Shown: positions 1 to 6,003 of the stretch, one piece after another
How positions within the stretch are numbered: the first letter of the stretch is position 1
Layout: each line of letters opens with the position of its first letter
NCBI GenBank assembly: GCA_003230195.1
Contig: QIHH01000030.1
Coordinates: 1 to 7,969 of the forward strand
Source: Gammaproteobacteria bacterium
GTDB lineage: Bacteria > Pseudomonadota > Gammaproteobacteria > SZUA-140
Reading direction: 5' to 3'
DNA length: 7,969 bases
Notes under the pieces: model-generated
The model's input: the letters and a program-made list of their open reading frames with translations, nothing else
What the model was told of the DNA's origin: nothing
The model's database searches: none
Translations under genes and position numbers: made by a program

Positions 1-97
1 TACCGGAGTCTAAATCCACCACCGACGCTGCAATAAAACCTCCAATATCATTGGCCATGTCTGTAAGATGCTTCACTAGTTCTTGTTCGGATGCCAT
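1..97 (-). CDS. N-terminus of a leftward gene, possibly a Roadblock/LC7-type protein (partial)
   Basis: Reading the minus strand from an ATG at 97-95 gives 32 codons with no stop before the left edge. The peptide starts MASEQELVKHL and ends with IGGFIAASVVDLDSG. A GGGGA Shine-Dalgarno sequence lies nine bases upstream, which supports both the gene and this start. A hydrophobic strand followed by VVDLDSG after a charged amphipathic N-terminal segment resembles the start of small Roadblock/LC7 (MglB-like) proteins, which act as partners or regulators of small GTPases. That assignment is inference from a short stretch, and other alpha/beta proteins would also fit. The gene is divergent from gyrA and shares the long gap at 98-1000 with it. 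Most of the protein lies outside the window, so length and domain content cannot be judged. Confidence 0.6.
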   Translation of the reverse strand, partial: MASEQELVKHLTDMANDIGGFIAASVVDLDSG

Positions 98-106
98 AAA
101 AATAAT

Positions 107-111
107 TCCCC
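107..111 (-). promoter_or_regulatory. Shine-Dalgarno site of the leftward partial gene
   Basis: The minus strand reads GGGGA here, nine bases before the ATG at 97. The spacing is normal and the site is the main argument that the short open frame at the left edge is a real gene start. Confidence 0.5.
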
Positions 112-210
112 AGATGTTAGGTTTTCAGTGCTAAATATAAATGTGTAAGAACAACTAATATAAAAGTTGGTTGTTAAACATTTCTCTTTATTCATATCGG
201 TGTATGTTTT

Positions 211-226
211 CTTAACTTTAATCTTC
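211..226 (+). repeat. Imperfect direct repeat, copy 1
   Basis: CTTAACTTTAATCTTC matches positions 362-377 (CTTAGCTTTAATCTTC) at 15 of 16 bases in the same orientation, with starts 151 bases apart. Flanking bases do not match, so the repeat ends sharply. Confidence 0.65.
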
Positions 227-361
227 TTTTTGCTATGCAACTGATCATTAACGGCAGGCCCCTTTGGGTTTGTCTAAATCCCCTTAATGTATAGTATCAA
301 TGCGAATATGGCTGGGCTCGTTATTGGAACAAGAGCATAGATGTTCACCTATGGTGCTGTG

Positions 362-377
362 CTTAGCTTTAATCTTC
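362..377 (+). repeat. Imperfect direct repeat, copy 2
   Basis: Second copy of the 16-base element at 211-226, differing only at 366 (G instead of A). It lies outside any recognised gene. It could be a pair of protein binding sites or the trace of a small duplication. Confidence 0.65.
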
Positions 378-396
378 CCAACGTGACGGTGTTGTG

Positions 397-425
397 TTGT
401 AGAGTGTAGGTCGTATTTGTAGAGT
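397..425 (+). repeat. Two TTGTAGAGT repeats 20 bases apart
   Basis: TTGTAGAGT occurs at 397-405 and again at 417-425. The exact 20-base offset is close to two turns of B-DNA, which would place both copies on the same face. A shorter relative, TTGTAG, occurs at 486-491. Confidence 0.5.
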
Positions 426-642
426 TTGTAACGATGGCTAACCGAACTAGGAGGATGTGTCGCATACCCCGTCTCACTATAGGTATTGTAGGCTCGCTCG
501 CAGAGCTATTTTAAGGGTGTCTCATAGTGCCAATGTCACTAGCTAGGCGAATATTTTTCTCACTGATAATTGAAAAAACAACACATTGAGTGCTTGAAAG
601 AAATCCTTGCAATTGGTTTGTGGTTTTTAGCTCTTCTAGCCT

Positions 643-669
643 CGTGATGACCATTATTTTGTCATCATG
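643..669 (+). other. Inverted repeat / potential hairpin
   Basis: CGTGATGAC (643-651) pairs with GTCATCATG (661-669), nine pairs including one G-U in RNA, around the nine-base loop CATTATTTT. The inner seven pairs are perfect. No T-run follows on the plus strand, so it is not a standard intrinsic terminator. Confidence 0.45.
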
Positions 670-734
670 CACGAATTCTACTTGGTTTCAGACTCATTTC
701 ATATTGGACAAGACTAGTTCTACAATGTAGTGCA

Positions 735-772
735 GGTGACATGCTAGTCTAAACAGCATGTCGCCAGACTAG
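735..772 (+). other. Overlapping alternative inverted repeats
   Basis: GGTGACATGCT (735-745) pairs with AGCATGTCGCC (755-765), eleven pairs with one U-G, around a nine-base loop. Overlapping it, CTAGTCT (744-750) is a perfect complement of AGACTAG (766-772), and an identical AGACTAG also lies upstream at 711-717. The first stem shares 744-745 with the second pairing, so the folds compete. This could be a conformational switch in a transcript or a set of overlapping operator half-sites in DNA. Strand and function are unknown. Confidence 0.5.
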
Positions 773-811
773 GTGTATTGCGATTGCCCTAGCGCTATTA
801 CACTATATTAG

Positions 812-828
812 GGTGTGGTGTGGTGTGG
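812..828 (+). repeat. GGTGT short tandem repeat
   Basis: Three exact GGTGT units (812-826) followed by GG. It lies a few bases downstream of the -10-like TATATT at 804-809 and about 170 bases before gyrA. A run of this length may vary by slippage. Confidence 0.6.
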
Positions 829-1000
829 TTTATGGTACTATTTTCCGCTTGCTACAAGAGTCTGCATATTGATTGTTATGAGGTGGGGGATACCCATTAG
901 AGCAGTGTAAGAAATTGGTGCTCGCTGGTTATCGAAAACATAGATGCTGGAGATATCAGACGTTTAATGTGCCATTTAGACAGGACTGATTAATTCCCCG

Positions 1001-3658
1001 ATGAGTGAAATCGCTAAAGAGATACTCTCCACCAATATTGAGGAGGAGATGAAGCGCTCCTACATGGAATACGCGATGAGCGTAATCGTAGGGCGTGCTT
1101 TGCCGGATGTACGAGACGGTCTGAAGCCGGTTCATCGTCGCGTGTTATATGCGATGCATGGCCTTAATAATGACTGGAATAAACCTTATAAGAAGTCGGC
1201 GCGTGTTGTCGGTGACGTGATTGGTAAATACCATCCGCATGGTGATTCCGCTGTTTACGATACCATTGTGCGTATGGCGCAGCCATTTTCACTGCGTTAC
1301 ATGCTGGTCGATGGCCAGGGTAACTTTGGTTCTGTCGATGGTGATTCACCGGCAGCGATGCGTTACACCGAAGTGCGTATGTCTAAAATTGCGCACGAAA
1401 TGATTGCTGATCTTGAAAAAGAGACGGTTGATTTCGTCGCTAACTATGATGAATCTGAAAAAGAACCGGTTGTCTTCCCTGCTCGAATTCCAAACCTGCT
1501 GGTTAATGGTTCGGCGGGTATTGCGGTTGGTTTAGCGACCAATATTCCACCACATAATTTGACCGAAGTGATTAACGCTTGTCTGGCGGTGATCGATGAT
1601 CCTGAAATTGGCATTGCGCGTCTGCTCGATTTTATTCCTGGGCCAGACTTTCCAACCGCTGCCATTATTAATGGCGTGCGCGGTATTCAGGAGGCCTATT
1701 ACACCGGTCGTGGGCGTATCCATATTCGTGCACGCAGTCACTTTGAGCCTTACGGTAAACATAATGATCGTGAACGTATTGTTGTGACCGAGTTGCCGTA
1801 TCAGGTTAATAAAGCGAATCTATTAGAGAAGATTGCACAGCTGGTCCGAGAGAAAAAACTTGAAGGTATCAGTGAGTTACGTGATGAATCTGATAAAGAT
1901 GGTATGCGTATGGTGATTGAGCTAAAGCGCGGCGAAGTGACCGAAGTGGTGCTGAATAATCTCTATAAACACACCCAGATGCAGAATGTTTTTGGCATCA
2001 ACATGGTGGCGCTGATAGACGGTCAGCCGAAACTGCTTAACCTGAAACAGATTCTGGAGGCGTTTGTACGTCACCGCCGTGAAGTGGTAACACGTCGTAC
2101 CGTATTTGAATTGCGTAAGGCACGTGATCGTGCCCATAACCTTGAAGGGCTTGCGGTAGCGCTCTCTAATATTGATGAAGTGATCGCACTGATTAAGGCG
2201 GCGCAGAATCCTGCTGAGGCGAAGCTTCAGTTGGTGTCGAAGGCATGGCGTGCGGGTGCTGTTAGCGACATGCTGGATCGTGCCGATGCAACTGCTCGTC
2301 CTGAAAAGCTGGCTATTGAGTATGGTTTGGGTGAAGCGGGTTACCGTCTTTCACCGACTCAGGCTCAGGCGATTCTTGATCTACGTTTACATCGCCTAAC
2401 AGGACTTGAACAAGATAAAATAATTAAAGAATACAAAGAGATACTAGATGTTATTGCAGGGTTACTTGAGATTCTAACTAATCCGGATCACCTCATGGAA
2501 GTGATCCGGGAAGAGCTGACAGCGATCCGTGATCAATATGGTGATGAGCGTCGTACAGAAATTCTCGCTTCTTCACTCGATCTATCACTGGAAGATTTAA
2601 TCACTGAAGAAGATGTGGTGGTCACGCTTTCACATGGTGGTTACGTGAAGGCGCAGTCGCTTGATACTTATCAGGCGCAGAAGCGTGGTGGCCGTGGTAA
2701 GTCGGCGACCAATATGAAGGACGAAGATTTCATCGACAAGCTGGTCGTGACCAATACCCACGACACCATTCTGTGCTTTTCTAGCCGCGGTAAGGTCTAT
2801 TGGAAAAAAGTATATGAGTTGCCGCAGGCGAGCCGTACTGCGCGTGGTAAGCCGATTATTAACCTGCTGCCGCTGGAAGAGGGCGAGCGTATCAATGCAG
2901 TACTGTCGGTGCGTGAGTATGATGCTGATAAATATATTTTGATGGCGACCAGCAGTGGTGTGGTTAAAAAAACACCGCTGGCGGATTTCTCGCGGCCACG
3001 TTCAAACGGGATTATTGCGCTTGAACTGCGTGATGATGACCGCCTGATCGGGGTCGACATTACTGATGGTTCAAAAGATGTGATGTTGATGACCAGTGCC
3101 GGTAAGGCGATTCGTTTCAATGAAGATACGGTGCGTCCGATGGGCCGTACAGCACGCGGGGTGCGTGGCGTTAAGCTCGGGCCAGATCAGACTGCGATTT
3201 CACTTATTGTGGTAGATGATGGTGATGTATTGACCGTGACCGAAAAGGGTTACGGCAAGCGTACCGCGATGAGTGATTACCCGGTGCATGGCCGCGGCGG
3301 CCAGGGTGTGATCTCGATCCAGACCTCGTCGCGTAACGGCAATGTGGTGGGTGCCGATCTGGTGCATGATGATGATGAGCTGATGTTGATCACCAACGGC
3401 GGCACGCTGGTTAGAACTCGAGTAAACGAGGTCTCGGTTCAGGGGCGTAACACTCAGGGCGTGCGTCTAATTCGTTTGAGTGATGATGAGCTTTTGGTCG
3501 GGTTAGATCGTATCGCAAACCTTTCAGCGGATGATGTTGAAGGCGATGTGGATGCTGGGGCAGCAGGTGATACAGAAGGTACTGTTGATGATGCGCCAGA
3601 ACCGTCAGCGGATAGTGTGTCGGTAGATAATACACCTAAAACTCCAGATAAAGATTAG
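1001..3658 (+). CDS. gyrA: DNA gyrase subunit A
   Basis: Breaks and rejoins DNA in the A2B2 gyrase that introduces negative supercoils using ATP; cytoplasmic and essential. The 885 residues are close to the usual gammaproteobacterial length (875 in E. coli). Residues about 10-520 form the breakage-reunion domain with catalytic Tyr122 in AAMRYTEVRM. Residues about 530-840 form the beta-pinwheel that wraps DNA, with the GyrA box QKRGGRGK at 560-567. Residues 844-885 are a strongly acidic, low-complexity tail. Ser83 and Asp87 in the quinolone-resistance region are the wild-type residues, so no common resistance mutation is present. ATG 1001 is the only usual start after the in-frame stop at 977 and matches the conserved N-terminus. 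The ribosome site is poor: AGGA at 982-985 is 15 bases away. A run of A/T-rich codons at about 2396-2481 stands out from the rest of the gene. Confidence 0.98.
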   Translation: MSEIAKEILSTNIEEEMKRSYMEYAMSVIVGRALPDVRDGLKPVHRRVLYAMHGLNNDWNKPYKKSARVVGDVIGKYHPHGDSAVYDTIVRMAQPFSLRYMLVDGQGNFGSVDGDSPAAMRYTEVRMSKIAHEMIADLEKETVDFVANYDESEKEPVVFPARIPNLLVNGSAGIAVGLATNIPPHNLTEVINACLAVIDDPEIGIARLLDFIPGPDFPTAAIINGVRGIQEAYYTGRGRIHIRARSHFEPYGKHNDRERIVVTELPYQVNKANLLEKIAQLVREKKLEGISELRDESDKDGMRMVIELKRGEVTEVVLNNLYKHTQMQNVFGINMVALIDGQPKLLNLKQILEAFVRHRREVVTRRTVFELRKARDRAHNLEGLAVALSNIDEVIALIKAAQNPAEAKLQLVSKAWRAGAVSDMLDRADATARPEKLAIEYGLGEAGYRLSPTQAQAILDLRLHRLTGLEQDKIIKEYKEILDVIAGLLEILTNPDHLMEVIREELTAIRDQYGDERRTEILASSLDLSLEDLITEEDVVVTLSHGGYVKAQSLDTYQAQKRGGRGKSATNMKDEDFIDKLVVTNTHDTILCFSSRGKVYWKKVYELPQASRTARGKPIINLLPLEEGERINAVLSVREYDADKYILMATSSGVVKKTPLADFSRPRSNGIIALELRDDDRLIGVDITDGSKDVMLMTSAGKAIRFNEDTVRPMGRTARGVRGVKLGPDQTAISLIVVDDGDVLTVTEKGYGKRTAMSDYPVHGRGGQGVISIQTSSRNGNVVGADLVHDDDELMLITNGGTLVRTRVNEVSVQGRNTQGVRLIRLSDDELLVGLDRIANLSADDVEGDVDAGAAGDTEGTVDDAPEPSADSVSVDNTPKTPDKD
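2483..2509 (+). repeat. Perfect 9-bp inverted repeat inside gyrA
   Basis: CCGGATCAC (2483-2491) is an exact inverted complement of GTGATCCGG (2501-2509) around a nine-base loop. It lies just after the A/T-rich codon patch and within a group of GATC sites (2486, 2503, 2524, 2531). The encoded residues (PDHLMEVIR) are normal for GyrA, so this may be coincidence of codon choice. Confidence 0.5.
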
Positions 3659-3668
3659 AAGTTTCTTG

Positions 3669-3681
3669 TAATCAATTGATT
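3669..3681 (-). promoter_or_regulatory. Candidate IHF site overlapping a 12-bp palindrome
   Basis: The minus strand reads AATCAATTGATTA, a full match to the IHF consensus WATCAANNNNTTR. The plus-strand bases 3670-3681 form the perfect palindrome AATCAATTGATT. The element sits in the 53-base gyrA-serC gap, 31 bases before serC. Consensus matches occur by chance in A/T-rich DNA, and no promoter is evident beside it, so binding is inference only. Confidence 0.3.
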
Positions 3682-3698
3682 TTATAAGATATTATTTT

Positions 3699-3704
3699 GA
3701 AGGA
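3699..3704 (+). promoter_or_regulatory. Shine-Dalgarno site of serC
   Basis: GAAGGA lies seven bases before the serC ATG at 3712. It is the strongest ribosome site among the five rightward genes. Confidence 0.7.
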
Positions 3705-3711
3705 ATCGTAA

Positions 3712-4794
3712 ATGGCACCTATTTATAATTTTAGTGCGGGACCAGCCTGTCTGCCTGAGACGGTACTGAAGCAGGCGCAGGAAGAGATGACTGACTGGCC
3801 GGGTGCCGGTATGTCCGTGATGGAAATGAGCCATCGTGGCAAAGATTTTATATCGATTGCGGCACAGGCAGAGGCTGACCTACGTGAGCTAATGGCGATT
3901 CCTGATAATTATAAAGTGCTGTTTCTGCAAGGTGGCGCGAGTGCGCAGTTTGCCAATGTGCCTATTAATCTGTTGCGTGGTAAAAAGGGCGCGGATTATA
4001 TCTACAGCGGGCAATGGTCGAAAAAGGCGATTGCTGAGGGCAAACGTCTTTGTGATGTGAATGTGGCGGCGAGTGCCGAGGCGAGCAACTTTAGTGTATT
4101 GCCACTGCAATCAGAATGGAACCTGAACAGCGATGCCGCCTATGTGCATTACACGCCCAATGAAACGATAGGTGGGCTGGAATTTCACTGGACACCAGAG
4201 ACCGGCGATGTGCCGTTAGTGGCGGATATGTCATCGACTATTCTATCGCGTCAGGTTGATGTCTCTAAATTTGGTGTGATCTACGCTGGTGCGCAGAAGA
4301 ACATTGGTCCAGCCGGGTTGACGGTTGTGATTATACGTGAAGATTTGATTGGTGAAACCGTGCCGGGCATGCCTGCGATGTGTGATTACAAAATCATGGC
4401 GGACAACGATTCAATGTACAACACACCACCTACCTACGGCTGGTACCTAGCGGGGCTGGTCTTCGCGTGGTTGAAGAAAAATGGCGGGCTCACGGCGATG
4501 GCTGAAACCAATGCACGTAAAGCGAAGAAACTTTACGCAGCGATTGATGACTCTGGCTTTTACGCCAATCCAATTGACCTCAAATGTCGTTCGCGCATGA
4601 ATATTCCGTTTACGCTGGCCGACGCTGAACTCGATGCCGCATTTCTGAACGGTGCAAAAGAGGCTGGACTGATGACGTTGAAGGGCCACCGTTCTGTGGG
4701 CGGGATGCGTGCCAGCATCTATAATGCGATGCCGGAAGCAGGTGTTGATGCGCTGATCAGCTTTATGGCTGATTTCGAAAAACGAAACGGATAG
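3712..4794 (+). CDS. serC: Phosphoserine aminotransferase
   Basis: PLP enzyme converting 3-phosphohydroxypyruvate and glutamate to 3-phosphoserine and 2-oxoglutarate, the second step of serine synthesis. In many gammaproteobacteria it also serves pyridoxal phosphate synthesis. The 360 residues are the normal class V aminotransferase length. Visible marks are the N-terminal IYNFSAGPACLP, the substrate-contact pair His41-Arg42 in MSHRGKDF, GGAS at 74-77 for the cofactor phosphate, HYTPNETIGG, VADMSS, the Schiff-base Lys196 in GAQKNIGPAG, and KGHRSVGGMRASIYNAMP near the C-terminus. The start is fixed by GAAGGA seven bases upstream and by the conserved N-terminus. It follows gyrA by 53 bases and is followed by serA after only nine bases, which suggests translational coupling with the enzyme that makes its substrate. 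Confidence 0.97.
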   Translation: MAPIYNFSAGPACLPETVLKQAQEEMTDWPGAGMSVMEMSHRGKDFISIAAQAEADLRELMAIPDNYKVLFLQGGASAQFANVPINLLRGKKGADYIYSGQWSKKAIAEGKRLCDVNVAASAEASNFSVLPLQSEWNLNSDAAYVHYTPNETIGGLEFHWTPETGDVPLVADMSSTILSRQVDVSKFGVIYAGAQKNIGPAGLTVVIIREDLIGETVPGMPAMCDYKIMADNDSMYNTPPTYGWYLAGLVFAWLKKNGGLTAMAETNARKAKKLYAAIDDSGFYANPIDLKCRSRMNIPFTLADAELDAAFLNGAKEAGLMTLKGHRSVGGMRASIYNAMPEAGVDALISFMADFEKRNG

Positions 4795-4803
4795 ATCGCT
4801 GCC

Positions 4804-5976
4804 ATGTATAAAATCCAGACGCTTAATAATATTTCTGACCTTGGTTTGAAACGTTTGCCGTTAGGACAATATACGGTGGATGATGAGGTGGCGGAACCCG
4901 ATGCGATTTTGGTGCGTTCCACTAAAATGCACGACATGGAACTGTCGGCTTCGCTCAAGGCGATTGGGCGTGCCGGTGCCGGGGTGAATAATATCCCGCT
5001 TGAAGCAATGACTGAACGCGGCGTAGCGGTGTTTAATTCACCGGGTGCGAATGCCAATGCGGTAAAAGAGCTGGTGCTGGCAGGGATGTTGTTGGCGAGC
5101 CGTAATATCTGTCAGGCATGGGATTATGCACGCAACCTTGAAGGTGATGATGCCAGTATCCACAAACAGGTGGAGGCAGGCAAAAAGAACTATGTGGGTG
5201 TTGAACTGCCGGGGCGTACCCTCGGTGTGGTGGGGCTGGGTGCGATCGGTGTGCAGGTGACAAACGCTGCGCTGAAACTTGGGATGAATGTGATTGGCTA
5301 CGACCCAAGTATCACGGTGCGCAGTGCATGGCGCCTGTCGGCTGAGGCAACACAGGCGCATAGCATTGAAGAGCTGTTATCGCAGGTCGATTATGTGTCG
5401 TTTCATGTACCGTTGATTGAAGCGACTACCCATATGATTAATGCTGAACGTATTAAATTGATGAAAGATGGTGCGGTGGTGTTGAATTTCTCGCGTGATG
5501 GCATCGTGGATGACGTGGCGGTGTGTGATGCGATTGAGGCGGGTAAGCTTTACTCATATGTCTGTGATTACGCTAGCAATACATTGAAGCGCCATGAGCG
5601 GGTGATCACCTTGCCGCATATCGGCGCGTCGACTGGCGAGGCGGAAGATAACTGTGCGGTGATGGTGGTGGATCAAATTCGCAACTATTTAGAAAATGGT
5701 AATATTGTTAATTCGGTGAATTTCCCTGAGGTGGTGATGCCGCGCAGTGGTAATGCTGGGGACTCACGTATTGCGATTGTTAATTCAAACGTGCCGAACA
5801 TGGTGGGACAGATTTCGACCACGATGGCTGAGGCTAATCTCAATATCATCGACCTGTTGAATAAGTCCCGCGATGATATTGCCTATACACTGGCGGATGT
5901 CGAAGGTGATATTCCGACGGATGTGATTGAAAAAATCAGGGCGATTGATGGTGTGGTGTGTGTACGAACGCTCTGA
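4804..5976 (+). CDS. serA: D-3-phosphoglycerate dehydrogenase, ~390-residue ACT form
   Basis: Oxidises 3-phosphoglycerate to 3-phosphohydroxypyruvate with NAD+, the committed step of serine synthesis. It is a D-2-hydroxyacid dehydrogenase of 390 residues, shorter than the roughly 410-residue E. coli form and the 530-residue form with an extra domain. Marks: VRSTKMHD (37-44), RAGAGVNNIP (56-65), Rossmann motif GLGAIG (144-149) with Asp167 closing strand two (NAD preference), catalytic Arg231 in NFSRDGIVDD, catalytic His272 in LPHIGAST, and a C-terminal ACT domain (about 323-390) likely to bind serine. The segment that normally holds DVFxxEP is the shortened CDYASNTLKRH, and no glutamate sits at the expected catalytic position; Thr260 is there in my hand alignment. 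The ribosome site is weak (GGAT at 4789-4792), consistent with coupling to serC nine bases upstream. Confidence 0.92.
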   Translation: MYKIQTLNNISDLGLKRLPLGQYTVDDEVAEPDAILVRSTKMHDMELSASLKAIGRAGAGVNNIPLEAMTERGVAVFNSPGANANAVKELVLAGMLLASRNICQAWDYARNLEGDDASIHKQVEAGKKNYVGVELPGRTLGVVGLGAIGVQVTNAALKLGMNVIGYDPSITVRSAWRLSAEATQAHSIEELLSQVDYVSFHVPLIEATTHMINAERIKLMKDGAVVLNFSRDGIVDDVAVCDAIEAGKLYSYVCDYASNTLKRHERVITLPHIGASTGEAEDNCAVMVVDQIRNYLENGNIVNSVNFPEVVMPRSGNAGDSRIAIVNSNVPNMVGQISTTMAEANLNIIDLLNKSRDDIAYTLADVEGDIPTDVIEKIRAIDGVVCVRTL

Positions 5977-6003
5977 ATTTTGTGATTGGCTGGATTGAAT
6001 AAA

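Larger units (their letters stand above)
98..1000. other. Long intergenic region between the divergent gene and gyrA
   Basis: About 900 bases with no open frame that looks like a protein on either strand. It is visibly richer in A/T and T-runs than the genes to the right. It should carry the promoters of both divergent genes, but no -35/-10 pair is convincing; the best -10-like hexamer is TATATT at 804-809, without a well-spaced -35. It contains a 16-base imperfect direct repeat (211-226 and 362-377), a 9-base repeat at 20-base spacing (397-425), a hairpin at 643-669, overlapping alternative stems at 735-772, a GGTGT tandem repeat at 812-828, and eight CTAG tetranucleotides between 447 and 792. 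No tRNA-like fold or T-loop consensus was seen. An unannotated small RNA or a long structured gyrA leader is possible but unproven. Confidence 0.8.

Noticed and set aside
647..730. 27-codon frame in the upstream gap
   Set aside because: No Shine-Dalgarno, no start context, and the sequence is better explained by the inverted repeats it overlaps.
735..770. H-type pseudoknot using loop AGTCT with downstream AGACT
   Set aside because: With both stems complete no bases remain to cross the 11-pair stem, so it is sterically implausible; competing folds are more likely.
778..809. gyrA promoter with TTGCGA or TTGCCC as -35 and TATATT as -10
   Set aside because: Spacing would be 20 or 14 bases, both outside the usual range, and each -35 is only a 4 of 6 match.
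1220..1270. Quinolone-resistance mutation in gyrA
   Set aside because: Ser83 and Asp87 are both the susceptible-type residues.
1164..1787. Open frames of 60-76 codons on both strands within gyrA
   Set aside because: They overlap a certain gene in other frames, have no family-like sequence and no suitable ribosome sites.
2797..3120. 107-codon minus-strand frame inside gyrA
   Set aside because: It is a shadow of the gyrase pinwheel coding sequence, with biased composition and no recognisable motif.
4719..5361. Three minus-strand frames of 91-112 codons across the serC/serA junction and serA
   Set aside because: They lie antisense to two well-supported genes and show no protein family features.
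5986..6003. TTG start adding six residues to PheA
   Set aside because: No ribosome site precedes it, and ATG 6004 places Arg11, Arg28, Lys39 and Gln88 at the E. coli positions.
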